Part shown: positions 10,897-20,150 of the stretch, piece after piece
Layout: each line of letters opens with the position of its first letter
Position numbering within the stretch: position 1 is the first letter of the stretch
Assembly: GCA_001313365.1 (NCBI GenBank)
Contig: BBFS01000006.1
Span: 1-64,000 of the forward strand
DNA length: 64,000 nt
Direction: 5' to 3'
From: Paenarthrobacter nitroguajacolicus JCM 14115
GTDB lineage: Bacteria; Actinomycetota; Actinomycetes; Actinomycetales; Micrococcaceae
Translations under genes and position numbers: made by a program
Notes under the pieces: model-generated
What the model saw: only the letters and a program-made list of their open reading frames with translations
Database searches by the model: none
What the model was told of the DNA's origin: nothing

Positions 10897-11922
10897 GGTG
10901 AGGATCCTCCTGGGACGGTTGGTGGATCTGGTGCCTGATGAGGTCCAGTGTGCGCATGATGGCCAGGGAGTCGCTCAGGGGCATCACGGAACTCTCGGGT
11001 TTGCCGGCTTCGATAAGCCCATGGAACTCGAGAATTTCGTACCTGAGTCCGCCGCCAACAATGGGCGCGTGACTGGTGTGGGACTGCTGGAGTCCCGGCC
11101 TGAGGGGGTTGTAGCGTGAAACGGTCAGCTCTTTGGGACAATGGTGCGGGGCCGGCAGTTCAATGACGCCTTCAGTTCCCAGTATCCGTGCGTTATTGGG
11201 CAGCACTGTGGACATTGATGAGCTGATGTATCCGGTTTCGCCGTCGCTGAAGGACAAAAGCGCCGTCGCGTCCAGGTCCACCCCCGCTGGTGCTGCTGCG
11301 CCCGAACGCGGCGACGGCCGGCTCATTCCCGAGGAGCCAGTGCGAGAGCTGAACAGGGTAAACGCCCATCTCCAGCAGGCTTCCGCCGCCCAATGTCGCA
11401 TCGTACAACTGCGGCCGTGCCCGTGGGCCCGTCTCCGGAATCGGGAAACCGAAGGACGCTTCAACCTTCCGCACCTCTCCGATTGCACCATCGTCCACCA
11501 GCCGCTTCGTCTCAACATAGGAAGGAAGGAACCGGGACCACATGGCCTCCATCAGCACCGTCCCGGATCGCTTGGCGGTTCGGGTCAGGTCCAGGGCTTC
11601 GGCGTGGGTGGCGGTAAATGGCTTTTCCACCAGGACGTGTTTGCCCGCTTCCAGGAATTGCGTGGCAAGCTCATGGTGCGATCCTGCAGGAGTGGAAACG
11701 TACACCGCGTCAATGCTGGGGGTCATGGGCAAGATCCTGAAAGGACAGGTGCTGTTGTGGGATGCGAATTCGGAACAGAACTTCCCCTGACGCCGCCATG
11801 GTCCGGGACGCTGCAGCAGCGAGGAGGGCAGAAGGGACTTCAGCAAGGGTCCGCGCGAATTCACGGGCAATGGTTCCCGTGCCAGCGAGCCCCCCCCATC
11901 TCACAGTGTTGTTGCCGGGCAC
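10886..11922 (-). CDS. Gfo/Idh/MocA family NAD(P)-dependent sugar oxidoreductase
   Basis: Predicted cytoplasmic dehydrogenase that oxidises or reduces a sugar or keto-sugar with NAD(P). GTG start at 11922 with AAGGA upstream; the preceding MFS stop lies one base before it. The Rossmann start reads WGGLAGTGTIAREFARTL; the catalytic EKP motif is clear in HVLVEKPFTATHAEAL; the C-terminal domain has GGGSLLEMGVYPVQLSHWLLG. Frameshifts near 11720 and 11350. Its place beside a 3-oxidase and C-deglycosidase suggests it handles the 3-keto-sugar intermediate, for example reducing 3-keto-glucose; this is inference. Confidence 0.85.
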
Positions 11923-11923
11923 G

Positions 11924-13466
11924 TCAATCCTTTCCTTGCAGAGCCATGTCTGCAGAGTCATCCATGGCGGCAGTGTCAGCGGCATCATCGGACAGCCGTC
12001 CATCGGGCAGCAGCAACGCTGCAATGAAACCGAGGACGTAGACGCCGGCCAGGGCAAGGAAAACCGGAGAAAAGACGTCGTGGTAAATCGACGCGATCTC
12101 AGCCTGCAAGGCGGGGGGGTCTGCGGCGTGGACCAAGGCAGGGGGGGTCAGGGTTTGGGAATCGAGCCCGGTTGGCAAGAGCGATGCGACGCCGAACCCC
12201 ACCACTCCGCCTACTACGGCTGATCCTATGGTGGATCCGATCTGCCGCTGAGTCCGGCGGTTGCGGTTGCGGCGCCGAGTTCACTGCGTGGTGCAGCACT
12301 TTGCACGATCGCAATGGCGAGGCTCATGAACGCTCCCGTGCCGAGGCCCACGAACGCCATGATCAGCGCCGGGACCCACAGCGGCGCGCCTCCCGGCAGT
12401 AAGGACATGGCTCCGAGTCCGAGTGCTCCCATCACCGTTCCTATGATGGGAAAAACGCGGTAGCGGCCGGTTCGCGACGCAAGCCAGCCCGTCACGAGAT
12501 TGCCCACCAACATTCCCAGCACTGTGGCGATGGGTACCAGCTGAGATGGTGGCACTGACGCCATAGGCCATCTGGAAATGCGTTGGCAGGTACGCCGTGG
12601 CTGAAATGAGCCCGGCACCCATCACAGCTGAGAGTCCCACGCCAGCACTGAAGGTGCGGTTGCGGAACAAATGAACCGGGATGATGGGGTTCTGTCGACC
12701 ACGCTCGACGACGACCAGCCCGCCCAGCGCTGCTACCCCCCCTGCTCCGAGGGCGATCCATGCTGCGGAGTTTCCGGAGCTGAACCACGCAACTGCCAGC
12801 ACCACCGACACCAGGACAGCGGTGAGCAGCACTGCTCCAACGACGTCGAACCGTTTCTTGCCCGCCGGTTCGATGTGCGGAACGGCAATAACTGCCAGGA
12901 GAAGTGCGGCAAGCCCCCCCACCGGAACGTTGATCCAAAATACCCAGGCCACCCCCCCAGTGGTCCGTGATCAGGCCCCCCCGAGGAGCGGCCCGATGAG
13001 AATTGCCACCGGGAAGCTGCGCCGATCAGTGAGAGGTACGCAGGACGCTGCCTTGGCGTGGTGACCTCGGCGACGATCGTCTGCGACATCAGCTGAAGAC
13101 CCGCGGCGCTCATGCCCTGGAGGACCCGGGCCACCACGAGCTGGGTCATGTCATGCGCCAGGCCGCACACGAAGGAAGCAGCAACAAAGCCGATCAGCGC
13201 AATGAGGAAGACCATCCGCGGTCCAACCCGATCGCCCAACCCTCCGAGTACCGGGAGGAGGACAGTACTGGCGAGCGTGTAGCCCACTACCACCCAGCTC
13301 ATGTGCTGGAGGCTCCGAGTTCGCCCGCGACAGTGGCCAAGGACGTCGAAACGATGGTGTGATCGAGGGCTCCAAGGAATGACACCGCCAGGAGCGCTGC
13401 CATGAGGAGCCGGAGGCGGGTGGGAGAGATCCGGACTGTGCTGCTGCGGTTGCGGACTTCGGTCAC
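11924..13466 (-). CDS. MFS transporter of the DHA2 (EmrB/QacA) type, 14 predicted TM segments
   Basis: Proton-driven transporter in the cytoplasmic membrane. GTG start at 13466 overlaps the TGA of the isomerase-like gene (GTGA). First membrane helix LLMAALLAVSFLGALDHTIV contains the DHA2 motif LDxTIV; then ASTVLLPVLGGLGDRVGPR (motif A), VVARVLQGMSAAG, FWINVPVGGLAALLLAV and later helices to YVLGFIAALLLPDGR. A missing T near 13010 and changes in G runs at about 12950 and 12250 break the frame. In this operon it could export the released aglycone, which is often toxic, or import a glycoside; the DHA2 family mostly exports. Confidence 0.85.
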
Positions 13467-14364
13467 GGCGTCCCGGCGATCTCGGCCTCCAGGCTGTGCA
13501 GACACGCATGCTGCCGGCGGACCTGTTCGATGGATCGGTAAGGCAGCCGATCGCCTTCGTATTCGCTGGACAGGTAACCCGACCATTCGTTCTCCTTCAG
13601 GGTTTGAAGGATCTCGCGCCAAGGTATCTGGCCATCAACAAGGTCATCGTCGATGTCGAAGAACTTGGCCTGAATGAACGACACGTAGGGGAGAACATCC
13701 GCCAGGTCCGACATGGGAACGGCAAGGGGTTTACGCCAGCCTTCTTCCTGGGCTTCTTCGCTGAGGCCGTCATGCTTGGCGGTGGTGATTGCCCTTTGGA
13801 AGATGCCGGTGTCGATGAGCAGGCGGAAGTTCTTCGATCCGGTTCGCTCGATGAACGCGATGTACTCGTCCACCACCGGGTGCTTGATGGGAGTGGGGGG
13901 GGCATGGATTTCCGGGCAAATGATGAGGTTCAGCTCGGCCGCGAGATCGAGGTTGCGCTCAATCACTTCCTCCCAGATCGGGTGGGGGGGCGCAGGTCCA
14001 TGGACACTACACCGATCTTGGGGGGGCGGATTGAGGTGAATCCAAGACGATGGGCCAGCCGAAGATCACGAGCCAGCATTACAGTGCCCTCATCCGCGGT
14101 GAGGTCGCGGTCACGCCACATGCTTGAGTCGATCCAGGACCCGTAGTTGGTGGGCTCCAGCTGGTATTTTTCGAGCAGCCCGTACCATTGGTCAATCCAT
14201 GCGGTGGACGGTTCCGGGTAGTTGGGCACGTGACCTTCGCCCAGGATCTCGATCCCGGTGGCGCCGATGTCAGCTATTTGTGCCATGGCGTCTTCGAGGG
14301 TGAGGACGGTGTTGATGTCACCGGTGTAGCTGTAGAGGGAGACGCCGTACTTGAGGTTGCTCAT
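13463..14364 (-). CDS. C-glycoside deglycosidase alpha-subunit-like TIM-barrel protein (xylose-isomerase-like fold)
   Basis: TIM-barrel protein of the sugar phosphate isomerase/epimerase superfamily. It directly follows a DUF6379 protein and a GMC oxidase, which is the known arrangement for the alpha subunit of C-glycoside deglycosidase (CarB/CGD type). That enzyme cleaves the C-C bond of 3-keto C-glucosides using a divalent metal. Visible parts: MSNLKYGVSLYSYTGDI start, GATGIEILGEGH, likely metal ligands in CPEIHAP (Glu), LLIDTGIFQ (Asp) and YLSSEYEGD (Glu). At the third-ligand strand it reads FIQAKFFDID, Gln where many family members have His. About 300 codons; frameshift in the 7-base G run near 13985. 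ATGA overlap with the beta-subunit gene. Function rests mainly on context. Confidence 0.75.
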
Positions 14365-14770
14365 GCGAGGACCGTGACCTTTCGCTGGGATGTGAAAATG
14401 GACGGTTGGAATTCAGCCGGAATGTAGGGTGCGTGCAGCGCAATATCAACGCGAACATCGTGGACACCTACGGCCAGGCCGCCTGCGAGCGGCACCATGA
14501 CGGTGGCCACTTCGTCGAGCTGCCAGCGGACATCGGTGGATAGGCGCAGTTCCTGGATGCTGAAAGTGCGTCCCTGGAGTGTCCAGCGCGGTACTTCCCG
14601 GCTCCATTCCTGACCGTCCACGGTGACAGCCACGCCGTCGATGAGGCTTCCCCCCCAGACGCCCGGTAGTTGGGCATGCGCAGGGCTAGTTCGAAGCCGA
14701 CAGTGTCGGTTCCTTCCTGGACGTTGCGAAAGCCCCCCCGGCTTTGGATCAGTTCTCGTTCGAGGACCAT
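14361..14770 (-). CDS. DUF6379 / C-glycoside deglycosidase beta subunit
   Basis: Small all-beta protein of about 136 residues, matching the beta subunit of C-glycoside deglycosidase (Pfam CGDB, DUF6379). Features are the start MVLERELIQSRGGFRNV, the middle MAVTVDGQEWSREVPRW, and the end HAPYIPAEFQPSIFTSQ, typical for this short family. In known enzymes it forms a heteromeric complex with the TIM-barrel subunit and closes the active site. It starts 7 bases after the oxidase stop, with GAGG before the ATG at 14770, and overlaps the alpha-subunit gene by ATGA. One frameshift near 14650 in a 7-base C run. Confidence 0.8.
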
Positions 14771-14777
14771 GTTTTCC

Positions 14778-16359
14778 TCACTTCTCTGTGGACGTGGAGT
14801 TGATTGATTCGGAGATCTGGCGTGCCCCCCCGGCGACGGCCAGGGCCACCCCCCCGGTTAACGTGGGGGTTGCAGGCTGTGGGGGGTGGGGATGACACCG
14901 TTGCCTGCGACGAACAACCCGCTGACGTCCCACACTTGTCCGGTGGGATCGCAAACAGCGGTTCCGTCGTTGGATGTCCCCCCCATCCGCAGGGTGCTTG
15001 GTAGTGCAGTGAGGCGCCGGCGGGGGGGAAGGTGAGCGGTTCATCGCCCAGCGGGTCGCCCAAGGACCGGGCAGCTGCAACTACCGATCGGCGTGCTGCG
15101 GAGAGTGTCTGCTCGTCACGTTCGGTGAAGGTGTAGTGGATATTCATTGCCGGCAACCCGTAGGCGTCCGTGGTGTCTTCGGAGAAGACCACCCGGTCCG
15201 ACGCTTGAAGGTCCTTGGCGCAGAACCACCCCCCCAGGCCCACGATCGAACCAGGGATGACATCCCCCCCTGAAATGGGCACCGGCGACGCGTCCAGTTG
15301 CATGACCTGCCCATGAAAGGGCTGCTCATCGGTGAAGGGCACCCAGCTGACACCGCTTTGGGCGGTGATGGTGGTGTCGCTTGACGAAGCAGCCGGAACA
15401 TCATCCTCGACCCCCCCGGTCAACCGGACTGCGTGGACAATCTGAGGCTGGTCGTTCAGGTACCGGCCGAGTGCTTCGGGACGGATACCGGATGCGAACA
15501 GCAGCTGCGGACCGCGGAGGGCATCGGCGGCAACTACGACGTAGCGGGCAGCAATTTCATGCTCGTCTCCGGTCTTGTCGTCGCGAACCCGCACACCGCT
15601 GACCTGATCTCCGTCGGTCAGCACCCGCACCACCACGCTTTCGTCGAACAGCCGGGCCCGGGGGGGTTGTTCCGCGTCTCGTCGCCGAACACCACGTCAG
15701 CTCCAGACCAAATGAAGCGGCCATCGTCAGTGCGGCGGACCGCCAGCGGCATGGACTGGACACGACGGTCAGGTGCGCGGCCGCCGTCGAGCGCCGTTGC
15801 CAGACGTGAGCGGACCAGATCGGCAAGGGGAGCATCGGCCAAGGCCTCCGAGCTGACCGAGAGGAGGCGTTCGGCCTCGCTCAGAAGCTCATCCATGTTC
15901 GGCAGGAACGCGATGCGCTCACTTCCACCTGGACGCGGGCACGCGCCGGTCCAGTGCGCCGCCATTCCGCCAACATTGCTGGAGAATGCAAGACCCGGCA
16001 GTCCCGTCTCGCCGGGCTGCTGCCAACCGTCGTCGAGGAGGAAGGTCCCGGGCCGCACCGGGCGTGCGACGTCGCGTGCGTACTCTGCGAGGTTCCCGCC
16101 GCTTGGCACGGCGCTCACTTTTCCCTCCGAGCGGCGCTGGGCAACTTCGCGGTCCTGCACGCTTGCGATGTTCTTCACGTGGGATCCGGGGGGGATCACT
16201 GATGGTGGGTCCGGCCTCGAAGATGGCAATGCTGGCTTGGGGGGGGCTGAGCTCGGAGAGTATCCGTGCATACGTGGCGCCGGCAGGGCCGCTGCCGATG
16301 ATTGCGACGTCAACGACAGCTGGATAAGGGCGCGCTGAAGGTACTGCTGTGGTGGTCAT
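14778..16359 (-). CDS. carA: FAD-dependent GMC oxidoreductase, C-glycoside 3-oxidase (CarA-like)
   Basis: Flavoenzyme predicted to oxidise the C3 hydroxyl of the sugar in a C-glycoside, the step that prepares the C-C bond for cleavage by the next two gene products. N-terminal FAD site VAIIGSGPAGATYARIL (residues 17-33); GGMAAHWTGACPRP near residue 140, the HW motif of pyranose-oxidase-like GMC enzymes; ARYVVVAADALRGPQLLF; and a C-terminal active-site pair expected from LHYQ and ACNP, giving a His/Asn arrangement. About 526 codons. Frameshifts cluster at G/C runs near 16190, 15660 and 14950-14840. ATG at 16359 is preceded by GGAG. Related GMC oxidases acting on O-glycosides cannot be excluded by sequence alone. 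Confidence 0.75.
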
Positions 16360-16410
16360 GCTGTTCTCCAGGAGTCTGTAGAAGGGAGGGCGTCACGCCT
16401 GGTGGTTTGC

Positions 16411-17295
16411 TCAGCGGGCAGCTGTGGACAGTGCGGGTTGAGCGTCAAGGAAAAGTCTTCGTTCCCGGCGCCGCTCGGCTTGCCGGGCGGGGGGGTTGGC
16501 GATAGGTGAGGCCAGGAGGAGTGCCTTCGTGTAGGCGTGCTGCGGCTCGGCAATAACCCGCTCCGTAATGCCTGTCTCCACGATTTCTCCCCGGCGCATC
16601 ACTGCGACGCGCTCGCTGATGTGCCGCACCACATCCAGATCGTGAGTGACAAACAGGAGCGAAACTCCGGTCTGTTCTTGTATGTCGGAGAAAAGTTGAA
16701 GAACCCGTGCCTGGGTAGAGAGGTCCAATGCACTGACGCTCATCACACACGATGAGCTTGGGATTCCGGCACAAAGAACGGGCGATTGCGATGCGTTGCC
16801 TCTGGCCACCGGAGAACTCGCGCGGGTAGCGGGTGCTGGCGTTGGCGGGCAGATTCACAACATCCAGGAGTTCCCGGACCCGTCGTTGAGCATCAGCTTG
16901 GACGTTCCGGAAACCTGCATCGGCTCGGACAAAATGTCGCTGATGGTCATGGACGGATTCAGGGAGGTATAGGGATCTTGAAAAACCACCTGGATGTCGC
17001 TGCTCAGTGCCCGGCGTTCCTTCTTGTTGAGCTTGGTGATTGACCTGCCGTCGAAATGGATGTCGCCGCCGGTCACGGGCGCGAGCCCGAGCACTGCACG
17101 GCCGATGGTTGACTTACCGGATCCGGACTCGCCTACGAGTCCCAGGGTTTCTCCGGCGTTGATGTCCAGGCTCACGCCTTGCAACGCGCGGAATGTCCGT
17201 TTTCTGCCGAACCCGCCAACCCTGTAGTCGACCGTCAGGTCCGTGATCCGCAGGAGAGGATCAGCTTCGGGCAGCGTCTGGCTGAGGGAAGTCAT
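16411..17295 (-). CDS. Dpp/Opp-type ABC transporter ATPase (DppF-like)
   Basis: Second ATPase of the peptide-class ABC importer. Walker [13 protein letters not shown] (near residue 55), Q-loop [12 protein letters not shown], signature [15 protein letters not shown], and H-loop [13 protein letters not shown] are all visible. The Walker B region reads LIVCDE before a frameshift near 16745; the correct frame then runs [13 protein letters not shown] to the TGA at 16411-16413. A second frameshift lies near 16890. ATG at 17295 overlaps the stop of the permease-ATPase fusion (ATGA). The C-terminal region lacks an obvious Cys cluster. About 290 codons. Confidence 0.88.
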
Positions 17296-19136
17296 CGTGC
17301 ACCTTCTGTCTCGGTGGTCTTCTCAGAAACGACGGCGTGTTCACCCTGCGGTTTCGAGGTTGAATCGAGGCAGAGTCCAAGAGGAGGCGTGTGTACTCTT
17401 CCCGCGGGTTGGTGAACAGCTCAGTCACCTCAGCTACCTCCACAATTTCTCCGTTGCGCATCACGGCCACTTGGTCGCACAGATCCGCGACGACGCCGAA
17501 GTTATGGGTCACCAGGACCACTCCCATGCCGCGTTCTGCCTGAAGGCTGCGAATCAGGTCCAGCACGTCGGCCTGCACAGTAACGTCCAGGGCGGTGGTG
17601 GGTTCGTCGGCAATGAGCAGTTCCGGATTGCAGGAAACGGCTCCGGCAATGAGCACGCGCTGTGCCATGCCGCCTGAGACTTGATGCGGGTAGGACTTGA
17701 AGACCCGCTCCGGATCAGGAATGCCCACGCGGCTAGCAGTTTGATGGCTTCATCTTTTGCAGCTTTCGCTGAGATTCCCAAATGGTGTTGCATTGGCTCG
17801 GTGAGTTGGGACCCGATGCGGAAGGCGGGATCGAGGTTACTCATGGGCTCCTGGGGGGGGATGTACCCGATCCGGGCGCCACGTAGGCGATTGCGCTCAT
17901 TTGGAGTCATCCCCCAGCAGATCCGCTCCCGCGAAACTCAACGTCCCCGCAGTCATTTCGGCTTGACCGGGCAAGAGCCCCAGGACCGAGAAGGCAGTTT
18001 GTGATTTACCGGAGCCTGATTCTCCCACCAGGCCAAGGATCTGGCCGCGCTCCACCTTCAAGGAAATGCCTTTGACGACGTCGGACTTCTCACCATTGGG
18101 GGCGGGGGGTAGGAAACCCGGAGATCGTCGATGACCAGGAGTGCGTCGCCAAGATCCACAGGCGCTTTCTTCACGGGGCGTGCAGGTTCAGGAGTTGTAC
18201 TGGCATGTTTTGCAGCTTTTACTTTCCTGGCGGGGGCCGGCAGATGATCCGTAGTTCGCCAAAGCGTCGCGGAAGCCGTTTCCTACCAAGGTGCAGGCCA
18301 TGACCGTCAACACCAGGGCAACGCTTGGCCAGAGGAGCAGCCAGGGAGCGTTGAAGATGTTCTGCGATGCGTCGTTGAGCATCAGGCCCCCCCAACTGGC
18401 CTTGTCAGAGGAGCCAAGGCCAAGGAAGGCGATGCCTGCCTCGATTCCTATGCCGGCGCCTGCCAACAACGCCGCCTGAATGATGGTGGGCGTGATGACT
18501 ACCGGAAGGATGTGGCGGAGCATGATGCGGATATCGCTCAAGCCGGAGACCCGGGCTGCGTCCACGTACAACTCTTCGCGCACGGCCCGGACCGAGCCGC
18601 GGATGAGCAGGAACACCGAGGGGGGCGATCAGTATGCCGAAGACCACCAGTGCAAGTGAGGTGCTGCGTCCTACACGGGCCAGCACTACAAGGAGCACAA
18701 CGATTGCCGGCAGTGAAAGGAGAGCACCGCTGATCCACATGCTGACACCATCGATCCACCCTTGGCGGTAGCCTGCCAAGAGCCGGTGGGTACTCCAATC
18801 AGCAAGCTCACTGCGATGACGATCGCGGCGCTGGAAAGGCTGGTTTGGGCTCCGTAGACGAGGTTTGCCAGCACGTCGCGGCCCACTCCATCTGCGCCGA
18901 GCGGATGCTCAGGGGTGAAAGGGGGTGCGAGGACATCGGCGAGGCGTGTGGCGGTGGGGTCGTAGGAGGAGATCAACGGTGCGAGGATCGCCACTAGAGC
19001 GAGCAACGCGAGGAACACCAGCGAAATTACTGCTGCAGGTTCACGAAGGAACTTCTTGATCAGTTTGTCGCCTTGGGGGTGCAGAGCTAACAACTTCCAG
19101 CGACTTGCGGGTGCCGGTGACAAGGTTATCGGTCAT
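17292..19136 (-). CDS. Fused ABC permease-ATPase (DppC-DppD in one polypeptide)
   Basis: One gene encodes both a DppC-type membrane permease and a DppD-type ATPase. The N-terminal half has the usual first helix ([20 protein letters not shown]), [16 protein letters not shown] and the EAA loop ending [16 protein letters not shown]. After [12 protein letters not shown] a linker of about 45 residues leads into [12 protein letters not shown], Walker [18 protein letters not shown]-loop [11 protein letters not shown], signature [14 protein letters not shown] and Walker [13 protein letters not shown]. Without the extra C near 18233 no stop separates the halves. Frameshifts also near 19075, 18790, 18607 and 17900. 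Such fusions are known in actinobacteria. The end [18 protein letters not shown] precedes an ATGA overlap with the next ATPase. Confidence 0.82.
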
Positions 19137-20075
19137 GAGACACGAACTTTCGGATTGATCCAGCTTGTGCCAGATCGACGAGAAGATTGACGACGACGAC
19201 GAGCACCACGGTGACAAGGACGATCCCGAGCACAACGGGCAGGTCGCCGCGGCTGGCAGAGTTATTGGCTTGGGTGCGATTCCGGGGATATTGAAGACTT
19301 TCTCGATGATCACCGAACTAGAGATGGCCACGATGAACATCAGAGATACCGTGGTGAGGCTGGGGCCGGCGGCGCTGCGCAAGGCATGCTTCACCACGAC
19401 GCTTCGCTCAGGGAGGCCCCCCCGGCTGCGCAGTGTCCGGACAAAGTCCTGCTGCATGACATCGATCATTGACCCCCGGACCTGCAGGGCAATGGAAGCC
19501 AAAGAGCCTAGAGCCAATGCAATGACCGGGAGTGTGATGGAGCAAGCCACTTGCCGGGAGAATCGCTGAAAGCTGTGAACCGGTAGCCGGGAGCATGCGA
19601 AGCTGGACAGCGAAAACCAAAGCTAGGACCAGGGCCACCAGGAAGCCGGGAATTGCCTGAACCAAGGTGGACGCCACCTGCAGACCGCGATCGAGTCGTC
19701 CCCCCCGCCGCAAGGCAGCTGTCACACCGATCAAGGTTCCACAGCAGGCAGCGAGGATCAGTGACCCGATCACCATGGAAAGGGTGGGCGGAAGGGTTTG
19801 GGAGAGTAATTCTCCTACCGGTTGGTTGGTAAACCACGACCGACCCAAATCTCCACGTACGGCAGATCCGAGCCACTGGAAGTATTGGGTGATCAACGGT
19901 TCGTCGAGGCCCAATTGTTGGCGCTTGGCCTCCACCTGTTCGGCCGAAGCCACTGGTCCCAAAACCTGACGGACAGGGTCTTGCCCTGTGAGGTTCAGGA
20001 GGAAGAACGTCGCAGTGGAAATAACGAACATGAGCACCAATCCTGAGCCAGGCGGCGAAGGATAAACATCAGCAC
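19126..20075 (-). CDS. ABC transporter permease, DppB-like
   Basis: First membrane subunit of the importer. GTG at 20075 (AAGGAG five bases upstream) reads MLMFILRRLAQ; an in-frame ATG at 20069 is the alternative. Helix 1 VLMFVISTATFFLLNLTGQD, then GLDEPLITQYFQWLGSAVRGDLGRS, the typical DppB periplasmic segment, and the EAA loop VRTLRSRGGLPERSVVVKHALR. Frameshifts near 20050, 19570 and 19250; after the last, the frame ends [10 protein letters not shown] with TAA at 19126-19128. It overlaps the fusion gene start by 11 bases. The G/C run at 19420 adds one Gly inside the EAA loop. Confidence 0.85.
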
Positions 20076-20114
20076 GGCAGCTCCTTGGGCTTCGGGAAGA
20101 TGAGGGATGGGTAG

Positions 20115-20145
20115 GGGCGGCCGGCCCTGGGTGGGCCGGCCGCCC
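20115..20145 (-). promoter_or_regulatory. Perfect 13-bp stem-loop between binding-protein and permease genes
   Basis: Arms GGGCGGCCGGCCC (20115-20127) and GGGCCGGCCGCCC (20133-20145) with a five-base loop, six bases after the binding-protein stop. There is no T tract. Such hairpins commonly stabilise the upstream mRNA or partly stop transcription so that the binding protein is made in excess over the membrane subunits. Confidence 0.7.
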
Positions 20146-20150
20146 ACCTG

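Noticed and set aside
15433..16338. 301-residue plus-strand open frame
   Set aside because: Antisense shadow of the GMC oxidase; no motif and no start signal.
18188..18260. Programmed frameshift between DppC and DppD
   Set aside because: The site is an ordinary five-C run without a pseudoknot or stop-codon context, and similar +1 errors occur in unrelated genes.
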